From positions 1-58,663 of the forward strand of contig CACXPH010000023.1 of NCBI GenBank assembly GCA_902769535.1: DNA of 58,663 nt, in the 5' to 3' direction. The position numbers and the translations under genes are program-made. A model generated the notes under the pieces. The model saw nothing but the letters and a program-made list of their open reading frames with translations. It did not search any database and was not told the origin of the DNA. The first letter of the stretch is position 1. Each line of letters begins with the position of its first letter. Below, one piece after another: positions 41,635 through 51,045 of the stretch. This DNA is from an uncultured Bacteroidales bacterium. GTDB lineage: Bacteria > Bacteroidota > Bacteroidia > Bacteroidales > Paludibacteraceae.

Positions 41635-44600
41635 ATGAAGCATTTTAACGAGTACAAGAAATTGGATTTGCCTGAGCTCAGCAAAGAGGTGCTGGAGCAG
41701 TGGGAACAAGAGAATCTATTTGAAAAAAGTGTATCTACACGCGAAGGTCATCCGCAGTTTTTGTTTTTTGAAGGACCTCCTTCGGCGAACGGTATGCCGG
41801 GTATTCACCATGTGATGGCGCGTACGATCAAGGATACTTTCTGCCGTTTTAAGACGATGCAGGGTTATCAGGTTCGCCGTAAGGCCGGATGGGATACCCA
41901 CGGTCTGCCGGTAGAACTCGGCGTGGAAAAGATGCTCGGTATCACCAAAGAGGATATCGGCAAGAAGATCAGCGTCGATGAGTACAATGCCGCCTGCCGT
42001 CGCGAGGTGATGAAATACACCAAGGAATGGACCAACCTCACCAAACAGATGGGGTACTGGGTGGACCTTGACGACCCGTATATCACGTACGACAACAAGT
42101 ATATCGAGACGCTGTGGTATCTACTTAAGGAGCTCTATAAGAAAGGCTATTTGTATAAGGGTTATACGATCCAACCGTATTCGCCTGCAGCCGGAACGGG
42201 TCTGAGTTCGCACGAGCTCAACCAACCGGGCTGTTATCGCGACGTGAAGGATCTGACCTGCACGGCGAAGTTCCATCTCAAGGACGGCCGATATATCATC
42301 GCGTGGACAACGACGCCGTGGACGCTGCCTTCGAATACCGCACTCTGCGTAGGTCCGAAGATCGATTATATGGAGGTGGAGACGCCATCCGGAGAACATA
42401 TTATCCTTGCTGAGGCGCGTCTGGAAGCCTACCGCAAAGATCTGTGTGCGGAGGATCAAGAGCCGAAGATCGTAGCCCGTTACAAAGGTGCAGACCTTGT
42501 CGGGCTGGAGTACGAACCGCTCTTCCCGTGGGTCAACCCGGGTGAGGGTGCGTATCGCGTGATTCCGGGTGACTACGTGACGACCGAAGACGGTACGGGT
42601 ATCGTGCATATCGCGCCTACCTTCGGTGCGGACGATAAGAAAGTGGGTGACGCTGCCGGTGTGCCGGGTCTCTATATGCAGACTAAGAACTACGGTCCGC
42701 GTCCGATGGTCGACTTCACCGGTAAATACTGGAAGATCGAGGACCTCGACGAAGCGTGGGTAAAGGCGAATGTCAATATCGAACTGTACGGTAAGTATGC
42801 CGGTCGTTGGGTGAAGAATGCCTACGACCCGCAGTTCACGGTGGACGGTAAGTACGACGAAGCGGCGGCAACCAAAGCCGAGTCGCTCGACCTGCACTTG
42901 TGCCTGGAGATGAAAGCGGACGGTCGTCTGCTGCGCACCGAGAAGCATGTGCACTCCTATCCGCACTGCTGGCGAACCGACAAACCGGTGTTGTACTATC
43001 CGCTCGACAGCTGGTTCATCAAATCAACCATGGCGCGGGACGAGATGATAGCGCTCAACCAGACCATCAACTGGCAGCCGGAATCCACCGGTACCGGTCG
43101 TTTCGGACAGTGGCTTAATAACCTCAACGACTGGAACCTCTCCCGTTCGCGTTACTGGGGAACTCCGCTGCCTATCTGGCGCACCGAGGACGGAAGCGAA
43201 GAGATCTGCATCGGTTCGATCGCGGAATTGTTCGAGCAGATCGAGAAATCTATCAAGGCCGGCTTCATGAGCGCCAACCCGTGGCCGAAGCATAAGGTGG
43301 GTGATTACAGCAAGGCTAACTACGACCCGTCTGTCATCGATCTGCACCGTCCGTATGTGGATAACATCGTGCTCGTTTCCCCGAGCGGCAAACCGATGAA
43401 GCGTGAGTTGGATCTTATCGATGTATGGTTCGACTCCGGCGCTATGCCCTATGCACAGAACCACTATCCGTTCGAGAACGCTGACCTGCCGCGTACTGCG
43501 GACTTCATCTCGGAGGGTGTGGATCAGACCCGTGGTTGGTTCTTCACGCTCCATGCGATCCACACGATGATCGAAGGCACGGTGGCATACAAGAACGTCA
43601 TCTCCAACGGCCTCGTGCTCGATAAGAACGGCAATAAGATGTCCAAACGTCTGGGTAATGCCGTGGATCCGTTCGGTGCACTTAATACCTACGGAGCCGA
43701 TCCGGTACGTTGGTACATGCTCACCAACTCCAGCCCGTGGGAGAACCTCAAGTTCGATCCCGAAGGCGTGGATGAGGTACGTCGTAAGTTCTTCGGTACC
43801 CTCTATAACACCTATGGCTTCTTTGCGCTCTATGCTAACGTAGATGGCTGGACTCCTAGTGCAACTAGTTCGACTAGTCAGACTAGTGAAATCGATAAGT
43901 GGATTCTCTCGAAACTCAACTCGCTCGTCAAAGAGGTGACGGAGGCGTACGAGGCCTACGAACCCACCAAAGCCGGACGCGCCATCTCGGACTTCGTACA
44001 GGATGACCTGTCGAACTGGTACGTGCGTCTGAACCGCAAACGTTTTTGGGGTGGCGAGATGGATGCCGACAAGCAAGCAGCCTATGAGACCCTCTACACC
44101 TGCCTCAAGACTGTTGCCCAACTCATGGCACCGAACGCGCCGTTCTACGCCGACCGTCTGTATCGCGATCTCTGCGGTGAGACCGTGCATTTGAGCGAGT
44201 GGCCGAAAGTGAACGAAGCACTCATCGATACGAACCTGGAACGTCAGATGTACCTGGCACAACAGGCGACCTCGATGATCCTCAGTCTGCGTAAACGTGC
44301 CGAGAAGAACGTACGTCAACCGCTGCAGAAAGCCGTTATCCCGACGCCGGACAAAGAGACGACGGAGGCACTGCTCCATGTAGCGGAACTGATCAAGAGC
44401 GAGGTGAACGTGAAAGAACTCGTCATCGTGCCGGCTGAGCAGTCCGAGATTCGACTCGTCAAGAAGATCAAACCGAACTTCAAAGTGCTCGGTAAGAAAG
44501 TCGGCGCTGGCATGAAAGAGCTGGCAGCAGCTATTAATGCGATGAGTCAGGATGATATCGCTAAGATGGAATCCGAAGCTTCTTTCAACTTTCAACTTTC

Positions 44601-44988
44601 AACTTTCAACTGCACGATAGTGCCCGAGGACGTCGAGATCGTAACCGAAGATATGCCGGGTTGGCTCGTGGCGAATAACGGTATATTGACCATTGCACTC
44701 GATATCGAACTGACGGACGAACTGATAGAAGAAGGTATTGCGCGTGAACTCATCAACCGCATCCAAAACCTCCGTAAGTCGTCCGGTCTGGAGATCACCG
44801 ACCGCATCAAGGTGACTATCGAAGATCGTGAGGAAGTGCATAACGCCGTGCTCCATTGCAACGATTACATCGCAGGACAAGTGCTGGCAACAGAGTTGAG
44901 CCTAACGTCTAACTTCCAACAGCAAAGCGATCTAACGTCTATAGAGATGGACGGCTATAACGTGAATATCAAAATAGAAAAAGCATAA
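41635..44988 (+). CDS. ileS: Isoleucyl-tRNA synthetase
   Basis: 1117 aa, class I. HIGH-type motif GIHH in PPSANGMPGIHHVMA (about 52), editing domain around WTTTPWTLPSNTALCV and the KMSKR loop (NGNKMSKRLGNAVDP). The anticodon domain includes GRAISDFVQDDLSNWYVRLNRKRFWGG. Near the C-terminus a CTTTCAA array (44582-44609) adds FNFQLSTFN, and a 9-nt ACTAGT array (43864-43887) adds ATSSTSQTSE. Both fall where homologues vary, and the frame is kept. It is the first gene of a run with a lipoprotein and an AsmA protein. Confidence 0.97.
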   Translation: MKHFNEYKKLDLPELSKEVLEQWEQENLFEKSVSTREGHPQFLFFEGPPSANGMPGIHHVMARTIKDTFCRFKTMQGYQVRRKAGWDTHGLPVELGVEKMLGITKEDIGKKISVDEYNAACRREVMKYTKEWTNLTKQMGYWVDLDDPYITYDNKYIETLWYLLKELYKKGYLYKGYTIQPYSPAAGTGLSSHELNQPGCYRDVKDLTCTAKFHLKDGRYIIAWTTTPWTLPSNTALCVGPKIDYMEVETPSGEHIILAEARLEAYRKDLCAEDQEPKIVARYKGADLVGLEYEPLFPWVNPGEGAYRVIPGDYVTTEDGTGIVHIAPTFGADDKKVGDAAGVPGLYMQTKNYGPRPMVDFTGKYWKIEDLDEAWVKANVNIELYGKYAGRWVKNAYDPQFTVDGKYDEAAATKAESLDLHLCLEMKADGRLLRTEKHVHSYPHCWRTDKPVLYYPLDSWFIKSTMARDEMIALNQTINWQPESTGTGRFGQWLNNLNDWNLSRSRYWGTPLPIWRTEDGSEEICIGSIAELFEQIEKSIKAGFMSANPWPKHKVGDYSKANYDPSVIDLHRPYVDNIVLVSPSGKPMKRELDLIDVWFDSGAMPYAQNHYPFENADLPRTADFISEGVDQTRGWFFTLHAIHTMIEGTVAYKNVISNGLVLDKNGNKMSKRLGNAVDPFGALNTYGADPVRWYMLTNSSPWENLKFDPEGVDEVRRKFFGTLYNTYGFFALYANVDGWTPSATSSTSQTSEIDKWILSKLNSLVKEVTEAYEAYEPTKAGRAISDFVQDDLSNWYVRLNRKRFWGGEMDADKQAAYETLYTCLKTVAQLMAPNAPFYADRLYRDLCGETVHLSEWPKVNEALIDTNLERQMYLAQQATSMILSLRKRAEKNVRQPLQKAVIPTPDKETTEALLHVAELIKSEVNVKELVIVPAEQSEIRLVKKIKPNFKVLGKKVGAGMKELAAAINAMSQDDIAKMESEASFNFQLSTFNCTIVPEDVEIVTEDMPGWLVANNGILTIALDIELTDELIEEGIARELINRIQNLRKSSGLEITDRIKVTIEDREEVHNAVLHCNDYIAGQVLATELSLTSNFQQQSDLTSIEMDGYNVNIKIEKA
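43864..43887. repeat. Nine-nt ACTAGT array inside ileS
   Basis: ACTAGT three times at exact 9-nt steps (43864, 43873, 43882). It encodes a Ser/Thr-rich linker in front of the anticodon domain. Confidence 0.75.
44582..44609. repeat. CTTTCAA heptad array inside ileS
   Basis: Four identical CTTTCAA units. It is the same unit as the 36486-36513 array on the other side of the window. Confidence 0.9.
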
Positions 44989-44989
44989 T

Positions 44990-45445
44990 ATGAAAGTATT
45001 CAGCAGTCAGAATTCAGTGTTCAGAATTCTTAGTATCGTTGTGCTGGGCATAGCGATGACAAGTTGTGGTCTTTTTAATAACAACAACCCCGAGTACAAA
45101 CTGAGTGACCTGCAAGGTTTGTGGCTTGAGAATGGAGACGAAACGTTTGGACACTATGTGCGTTTTACGGCAGATTTGTCCGATGAAACGGGTTATTACT
45201 GGGGATGCGAGTGGACAGAATCGGACGATGTTCATGAAGCAGATTTGGTATACCATGGTAACGGTTGGTTTAAGTATTCGTTCGTGTCTGCTGAGTTAAT
45301 CGAGATCCATAAAATGGATCAAGGTTGGGCTGATATTCCGAAGGTATATACCGTTTCCGCATTAACGGATAGCGAGTTAAAATACTACGAAAAAGATAGA
45401 ACAAGCAATAAGTTTAGTTTCTCTAAAGTGGTAGAGGCCAAATGA
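44990..45445 (+). CDS. Small lipoprotein of unknown function, lipocalin-like look
   Basis: 151 aa. Lipoprotein signal with lipobox MTSC. After an Asn-rich stretch the body is beta-rich with LQGLWLENGDETFGHYVRFT and GYYWGCEWTESDD, like small Bacteroidota lipocalin-like domains (xGxW start). The signal peptide is partly encoded by a heptad array of TCAGAAT type (45000-45027). It is 1 nt after ileS and overlaps the AsmA gene by 4 nt. Function unknown. Confidence 0.7.
   Translation: MKVFSSQNSVFRILSIVVLGIAMTSCGLFNNNNPEYKLSDLQGLWLENGDETFGHYVRFTADLSDETGYYWGCEWTESDDVHEADLVYHGNGWFKYSFVSAELIEIHKMDQGWADIPKVYTVSALTDSELKYYEKDRTSNKFSFSKVVEAK
45000..45027. repeat. Heptad array within a lipoprotein signal peptide
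   Basis: Four 7-mers: TCAGCAG, TCAGAAT, TCAGTGT, TCAGAAT. It encodes the SSQNSVFRI part of the signal. Confidence 0.8.
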
Positions 45446-48399
45446 TTAAAGCGCTTAAAATTTTCGGTTGGACGCTGTTCGGCATTGTGATGACGGTAGT
45501 GGTGGTGGCATGCGTGGCCATCTATCTCGTCTTCACCCCCGAGCGCCTCACACCCATCGCCCGCCAAGTGGCGGACAAGTATGTCACCTGCGAACATGAG
45601 ATAGGTGAAGTGGACCTGACCTTCTTCTCTACCTTCCCCCGTTTTGGTCTTCGTGCTGACGGATTGCTGCTGATTAATCCCAAAGCCGGAGCGCAGAACG
45701 ACACCGTGGTGGAAGCCAAACATCTGATCGCGACGGTGGATGTAATGGAGTTTTTGAATCACAACAACCTTCATGTGCATGAGGCAATTTTGGAGGATGC
45801 AGCGGTTCATTTCTTCATTGCGGAAGATGGTACGACCAACCTCACCGGCGCTTTTGTTACAACGCCGGATACGACGGAAGAGGACACGACGGCTTTCTCG
45901 TTGCCGTTCGATGAACTGCGTGTGGATGGCTTGCGTCTGAAGGCCAAAACCATCGATTTTGTAGATATCAAAGACACCATCGAGGCTTCGTTGGGAGAGA
46001 CCGAACTGAGTGCAAAAGCCGACAGTTGGGACGACATACTCGTCACGCTGGAAGCCCATGACGTCTGTGCGTCGCTCAAGGGTGAGCAGTACGCCGACAG
46101 TCTGCACGTAGAGTTGTTGTTGCCGATGGCGATGAACCTCGACTCAATGCATTTTGCCTTGGACGGTGCGCGACTGGCAGTTAATGGTTTTCAGGTGCGT
46201 GTCGAAGGAGAAGTGACATTGGGTGATGCCATCGATATAGATGCGCAAGTCTCTACCGACAAATGGCAAATCAAACCGCTCTTAGCCCTCGTGCCGGCTA
46301 CGTTCACTACTTCGCTCAACGACCTGGATATAGACGGTAAAGTGCAGTTAGACGCAACTGTCAAGGGTACGTACACAGACTCCGTCATGCCGCTCATCAC
46401 AGCTCATGTGACCTTGGAGGACGGCGAAGGTTCCTATAAACCGCTGCCGTATCAACTTCGTGACTTGGTATTGGACGCTGAGGCTACGTTAGATCTGAAT
46501 AAACAGCAACCTTCGACGGTCACGATCAATCAACTGGCTGCGAAGACCAAGAACTCCAAGGTGGGTGCGAAGGGTAAGGTCAATGACTTGTTAGGCAATA
46601 TGCTGCTGGATCTTCAACTGAACCTCGATGCTCATCTGCCGGATTTCGCTTATTTCCTTCCTGACTCGATGACGGTGACGGGTGATGCCAAAGGAACAGC
46701 CGCTGCCAAGATCCGCCTTTCGGACCTTACCAACAAACGTCTGCACAAAGGACGTATCACAGCCGATCTGGACTTGACGGATATCCGGTATGAACAAGAC
46801 TCGATGAAGGCGGTGCTCCCGCGTACGCATGCCAAGGTGCAAATCCCGAACGCTCAGCCTTCCCGCAAGACGGTGAACTGGGCACGGGTGGATCTGGAGA
46901 CGGATAAGATAGATTTCGTCATGGGTGCAAACACGGCTGCATTGATTGATGCAGCAGTCATCCGCGCGGAGGTGGCAAACGTTTTGGCCAATGAACAAGA
47001 CTATTTCGCGTCTATTGCGTTCGATGCACTCGATGCACAGTACGAAGATATTACAGCTGACCTGAAAGCCTCGGAGATAGAAGCATTCGTGAGTGGTGGT
47101 CAGAAAGTGAGTGCCAAACTCAAAACGGCTGCTCTTAACGGTCGTATGGGTGAGGAACTGAAAGCACAGACCGGTAAGTTGGCTCTCGAAGCGGCTGCAC
47201 GCTATAACAAAGACGGCGAGAACGCGTTGCTCAAGTGGAATCCGCGACTGAAGATCGACCTTAAGAACGGTATACTCAACATGCCGGAGCACTTACCCGA
47301 ACCCGTTGTCATTCCCTCCATCGAGTTCAAGTACTCCAACCGCGAGATGACTATCGACAACAGTCGTGTCGAGTTGGGCAATTCCGATCTGGAACTCAAA
47401 GGAAACGTACGCCATATAGGCAAATGGTTCAAGCACGAGGATATACTGCAAGGTGAACTGGAGATCGTCTCCAACCATTGCGATGCCAACCAACTCATGG
47501 CATGGTTCAGTGCCGATGAAGGAAGCGAAGAAGAGGAAATCACCAATCAAAAATCACAAATCACAAATGACTCCGATCCGTCGGAGTCTGATCCTTTCCT
47601 CGTTCCGACGGATGTCGATCTGGCGCTCAATACGCACATGAAGGAAGTGGTTATCTTCAATCAGGTGGCCAAAGATCTGAAGGGTGGTATCTATGTCAAA
47701 GACGGTACGCTGATTCTCGATGAAGTGGGATTTGTATGCCGTGCAGCCAAGCTGCAGTTGACGGGAATGTACCGCACACCGCGGCGTAACCACCTCTATG
47801 TCGGTTTTGACTACCACATGATCGACGTCGATATAGACGAACTGCTGACGATGATACCGAACCTCGAGCAGATGGTTCCGATGCTCAGTTCGTTCAAGGG
47901 AGCAGCGGAGTTCCACCTGGCGGCTGAGACCTATCTCAACAGTCAGTATCAACCGAAGATGAGTACGCTCCGTGGAGCCGCTTCGCTGACCGCCAAAGAC
48001 TTAGTTGTGCTGGACGGCGAGACCTTCTCGAAGATAAGCAAACTGCTCCTCTTCAACAAGAAGACGGAGAACAAGATCGACTCTATCAATGCCGAGATAA
48101 CCGTCTATAAGAACGAGATTGACGTCTATCCGCTCTGCGTCCAGATGGATAACTACATGGTGGCCCTCGGCGGACGGCATAACACCAACATGACCTTCGA
48201 TTATGATATCAACGTCCTCAGCCCTATTTACTTAGGTGTGAACGTGAGCGGAAACATAGACAACCTGCAAATCAAGTTAGCGAAATGTAAGTTCGCGCAG
48301 GATTTCAAACCACACTGGTATCAGAAAGTGGATAACCAATCGCGCGAACTGCGTGAACGCATCAAGCAGTCAATGGAGAAAAATGTGCGCATCCAATAA
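45442..48399 (+). CDS. AsmA family protein
   Basis: 985 aa. One N-terminal membrane helix (FGWTLFGIVMTVVVVACVAIYLVF) anchors a large periplasmic protein. The AsmA N-domain is seen in TFFSTFPRFGLRADGLLLINP; long stretches of beta-strands follow (repeated DLxAxxxxxKG-type units), as in AsmA/TamB/VPS13-like bridges that carry phospholipids between membranes. The C-terminal AsmA_2-like part includes GVNVSGNIDNLQIKLAKCKF. A heptad array (47537-47571) encodes the acidic linker EEEITNQKSQITNDSD. It starts with an ATGA overlap on the lipoprotein. Confidence 0.85.
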   Translation: MIKALKIFGWTLFGIVMTVVVVACVAIYLVFTPERLTPIARQVADKYVTCEHEIGEVDLTFFSTFPRFGLRADGLLLINPKAGAQNDTVVEAKHLIATVDVMEFLNHNNLHVHEAILEDAAVHFFIAEDGTTNLTGAFVTTPDTTEEDTTAFSLPFDELRVDGLRLKAKTIDFVDIKDTIEASLGETELSAKADSWDDILVTLEAHDVCASLKGEQYADSLHVELLLPMAMNLDSMHFALDGARLAVNGFQVRVEGEVTLGDAIDIDAQVSTDKWQIKPLLALVPATFTTSLNDLDIDGKVQLDATVKGTYTDSVMPLITAHVTLEDGEGSYKPLPYQLRDLVLDAEATLDLNKQQPSTVTINQLAAKTKNSKVGAKGKVNDLLGNMLLDLQLNLDAHLPDFAYFLPDSMTVTGDAKGTAAAKIRLSDLTNKRLHKGRITADLDLTDIRYEQDSMKAVLPRTHAKVQIPNAQPSRKTVNWARVDLETDKIDFVMGANTAALIDAAVIRAEVANVLANEQDYFASIAFDALDAQYEDITADLKASEIEAFVSGGQKVSAKLKTAALNGRMGEELKAQTGKLALEAAARYNKDGENALLKWNPRLKIDLKNGILNMPEHLPEPVVIPSIEFKYSNREMTIDNSRVELGNSDLELKGNVRHIGKWFKHEDILQGELEIVSNHCDANQLMAWFSADEGSEEEEITNQKSQITNDSDPSESDPFLVPTDVDLALNTHMKEVVIFNQVAKDLKGGIYVKDGTLILDEVGFVCRAAKLQLTGMYRTPRRNHLYVGFDYHMIDVDIDELLTMIPNLEQMVPMLSSFKGAAEFHLAAETYLNSQYQPKMSTLRGAASLTAKDLVVLDGETFSKISKLLLFNKKTENKIDSINAEITVYKNEIDVYPLCVQMDNYMVALGGRHNTNMTFDYDINVLSPIYLGVNVSGNIDNLQIKLAKCKFAQDFKPHWYQKVDNQSRELRERIKQSMEKNVRIQ
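47537..47571. repeat. Heptad array inside the AsmA gene
   Basis: Five 7-mers: AAATCAC, CAATCAA, AAATCAC, AAATCAC, AAATGAC. The unit AAATCAC is shared with the array at the AraC stop (33229). Confidence 0.85.
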
Positions 48400-48425
48400 A
48401 TCATAAATCATAAATTTGAAATCTA
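48398..48425. repeat. Heptad array between the AsmA and M3 peptidase genes
   Basis: Four 7-mers: AAATCAT, AAATCAT, AAATTTG, AAATCTA. It overlaps the AsmA stop and fills the gap to the next ATG. Confidence 0.85.
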
Positions 48426-48427
48426 AA

Positions 48428-50521
48428 ATGAAAAAATGTTTAATTTTTTCCATCATTGCTATGAGTTTGTTAGCATGTAACAAAAATCCCTTGTTGGATC
48501 AACCGAACACACCATACGGTGTACCGGCTTTTGATCAAGTGAAGTTATCGCATTATATGCCGGCTTTTGAGGCTGCTATTGAGGAGCAGAAAGCAGAGAT
48601 AGACGCGATCGTCAATAATGAAGCCGAACCGACGTTCGAGAATACCATCGTGGCACTCGACCGTACAGGTATGACGCTGGAGCGTGTAGAAGGTGTGTTC
48701 TTTAATGTGCTCGAGGCGGACGGCAACGACGAGATGAACGAGATCGCAGAGAAGGTGAGTCCGATGCTCAGCGAACTGAGTGACGGAATCATTCTCAACG
48801 AGGCGCTGTTCAAACGCGTGAAGTTCGTCTATGACCAGCGTGAGCAACTGGGTTTGAACCCCGAACAGATGCGTCTGGTAACGGAGACCTACAAGCGCTT
48901 TGCTGACAACGGAGCCAACCTGCCGGAGGATAAGAAAGAGCGTCTGAAAGCCATCAATCAGGAACTGGCACTGCTCTCCCTTAAGTTCGGTAATAACGTC
49001 GTAGCAGAGACTAACAGCGACGATATGAAGCGTTTTATCACCGATGAGGCGCTGCTCAAAGGTCTTCCGGAGAGTGCCAAGGCTGCTGCGGCTGAAGAGG
49101 CTGAGGCTGCCGGTCATCCGGGTGAGTGGCTCTTCACGCCGAAGCGTACGTCCTTCACGCCGGTACTGCAGTACTGCGAGAATCGCGACCTGCGTAAGGA
49201 ACTGCTCATGGATTACACCACGCGTGGTAACCGCAATAACGACAACGACAACAAAGCCGTCATCATTCGTGAGATGGAGTTGCGTATCGAGAAAGCCCAA
49301 CTCTTCGGTTATGACAACCCGGCCGATTATATTCTGGCTGACTGCATGGCGAAGAACCATCAGACGGTAGACGCTTTCCTGCAATCCGTTTGGGCTCCGT
49401 CGCTCGCTGCAGCGAAACGTGAAGCAGCCGCGCTGCAGGAACTGCTCGACCAAGACCTGCCGGGTGAGAAACTGCAGCCATGGGATTGGTGGTATTATGC
49501 GGAGAAACTGCGTAAGGCCAAATATGCGCTGGACGAGGAAGAAATCAAGCCGTATTTCGAACTGGATAACGTGCGCAAGGGTGCCTTCGGTGTAGCTACC
49601 AAACTGTACGGCGTGCAGTTCGAGAAACTGGAGAACATGCCGGTGTATAATCCGGAGGTAGAGGTCTTCAAGGTGACCGAAGCCGACGGTTCGCTCGTAG
49701 GTATCCTCTATACCGATTATTTCCCGCGTGCAGGCAAACGTCCGGGTGCGTGGATGAACCAGATCCTGCCGCAGTATATCGATGAGAACGGAGACCATCG
49801 TCCGGTGATTATCAACGTGGGTAACTTCAACAAACCGACTGCAGGTAACCCGTCGCTGCTCTCGATGGACGACGTAGAGACGCTGTTCCATGAGTTCGGT
49901 CACGCGCTGCACGGTCTGCTCTCTAAGGCGCATTACAAGAGTCTGAGCGGAACGAATACCCCGCGTGATTTCGTCGAACTGCCCTCGCAGTTCATGGAGA
50001 ACTATGCGTACGAGCCGGAGGTGCTCAAGACCTATGCGTTCCACTATCAGACCGGCGAAGTCATCCCTGATGAACTGATCGCGAAGATCAATGCAGCCGG
50101 TAAGTTCAACCAAGGTTTTGTGACCACCGAGTTGCTCTCCGCTTCTATCCTCGATATGGATTTCCATGAGTTGACGACGGCGGAAGGACTGGATGTCAAT
50201 GCGTTCGAGGCACAGAGTCTGGCCAAGATGGGTATGATTGATGAGATCATCGTGCGTTATCGTCCGACTTTCTACAATCATATTTTCACCACGGGTTACG
50301 AGGCAGGTTACTACAGCTACACTTGGGCTGCAGTGCTCGACGCCGATGCCTTCGCGGCTTTCAAAGAGACCGGTGATCTGTTTGACGCAGAGACGGCCAA
50401 ACGTTTCCGTCACCTGCTCGAGCAAGGCGGTACACGCGACGCACAAGAACTCTATATCGAGTTCCGCGGCAAAGAGGCCGATCCTGCTAACTTACTCCGT
50501 CGTAAAGGATTCATTGAATGA
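48428..50521 (+). CDS. M3 family metallopeptidase, peptidyl-dipeptidase Dcp-like lipoprotein
   Basis: 697 aa from the ATG at 48428; the TTG at 48416 comes from the heptad array. Lipoprotein signal MKKCLIFSIIAMSLLAC. Zinc motif HEFGH at about 488-492 (ETLFHEFGHALHGLLS), with the third ligand Glu downstream (in DFVELPSQFMENY). The long helical N-part is typical of Dcp/oligopeptidase A. It cuts dipeptides from peptide C-termini, probably in the periplasm or at the outer membrane. The stop overlaps the next start (ATGA). Confidence 0.93.
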   Translation: MKKCLIFSIIAMSLLACNKNPLLDQPNTPYGVPAFDQVKLSHYMPAFEAAIEEQKAEIDAIVNNEAEPTFENTIVALDRTGMTLERVEGVFFNVLEADGNDEMNEIAEKVSPMLSELSDGIILNEALFKRVKFVYDQREQLGLNPEQMRLVTETYKRFADNGANLPEDKKERLKAINQELALLSLKFGNNVVAETNSDDMKRFITDEALLKGLPESAKAAAAEEAEAAGHPGEWLFTPKRTSFTPVLQYCENRDLRKELLMDYTTRGNRNNDNDNKAVIIREMELRIEKAQLFGYDNPADYILADCMAKNHQTVDAFLQSVWAPSLAAAKREAAALQELLDQDLPGEKLQPWDWWYYAEKLRKAKYALDEEEIKPYFELDNVRKGAFGVATKLYGVQFEKLENMPVYNPEVEVFKVTEADGSLVGILYTDYFPRAGKRPGAWMNQILPQYIDENGDHRPVIINVGNFNKPTAGNPSLLSMDDVETLFHEFGHALHGLLSKAHYKSLSGTNTPRDFVELPSQFMENYAYEPEVLKTYAFHYQTGEVIPDELIAKINAAGKFNQGFVTTELLSASILDMDFHELTTAEGLDVNAFEAQSLAKMGMIDEIIVRYRPTFYNHIFTTGYEAGYYSYTWAAVLDADAFAAFKETGDLFDAETAKRFRHLLEQGGTRDAQELYIEFRGKEADPANLLRRKGFIE

Positions 50522-51045
50522 AAAGACACACGCAAGTAATATTATACCACCTGTTGCCGGCGCTCTTCTGGGCGTTGGCAATAGGGGGTAGTCTTACTAC
50601 CTATTTCATCCTCCCTTCCCTTCAGGGAGGGGACGGGGGTAGGCTCTTCCTGTTCGGTTACTTGGTAACCGCGCTGGTACTGTTCGTCATCCTCATCATC
50701 GGTCGTATCAAACGCCACAGTTCGTCTATTGAGCAGTGTTTTCAGATGGCGATTTTGCTTGGCGTTGCGTCCTATTGGTTACCGACGGTCCTCTTCCTGA
50801 CAGTGGCCTTTTGGGCGTACCTCATCTACAAAAACCTTTTCTCCTTCCGCTCGTTGGTGGCTACGCTGATCGGCTTTGTCTTAGTGGCCATCTGGGCAGC
50901 TATCTTTGTCTATGTCGGTTGGATAGCCAATCCTTGGGCTGACTTTTTCGCAATAGAAAACGCCTGGGGATGGATTCCCACAGGCGCTATCTTACTGGCT
51001 TGGCTGGCTTCTACCATTGCACGACAAAACCTGCGTGTACGTTGA
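50518..51045 (+). CDS. Integral membrane protein with a palindromic repeat in a loop
   Basis: 175 aa, about five membrane helices (VILYHLLPALFWALAIGGSLTTYFI, FLFGYLVTALVLFVILIIG, AILLGVASYWLPTVLFLTVAFWAYLIY, LVATLIGFVLVAIWAAIFVYVGWIA, WIPTGAILLAWLAST). I do not recognise a family. The loop after helix 1 (LPSLQGGDGGR) is encoded by a GC-rich palindromic repeat at 50611-50643, probably an insertion. It is coupled to the M3 peptidase by an ATGA overlap and runs 35 nt into the end of the convergent TonB receptor gene. Confidence 0.7.
   Translation: MKRHTQVILYHLLPALFWALAIGGSLTTYFILPSLQGGDGGRLFLFGYLVTALVLFVILIIGRIKRHSSSIEQCFQMAILLGVASYWLPTVLFLTVAFWAYLIYKNLFSFRSLVATLIGFVLVAIWAAIFVYVGWIANPWADFFAIENAWGWIPTGAILLAWLASTIARQNLRVR
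50611..50643. repeat. GC-rich palindromic element inside a membrane protein gene
   Basis: CTCCCT...AGGGAG hairpin with flanking CCC and GGGG runs. A related element (CCTTGCCCC, TTCA, GGGGAAAGG) lies in the gene at 57458. Confidence 0.75.

Noticed and set aside
43024-44595. 523-codon minus-strand frame across ileS
   Set aside because: Shadow of ileS; no start signal and no domain.
48545-50446. 633-codon minus-strand frame across the M3 peptidase gene
   Set aside because: It mirrors a strongly conserved plus-strand gene. Its composition is that of an antisense shadow.
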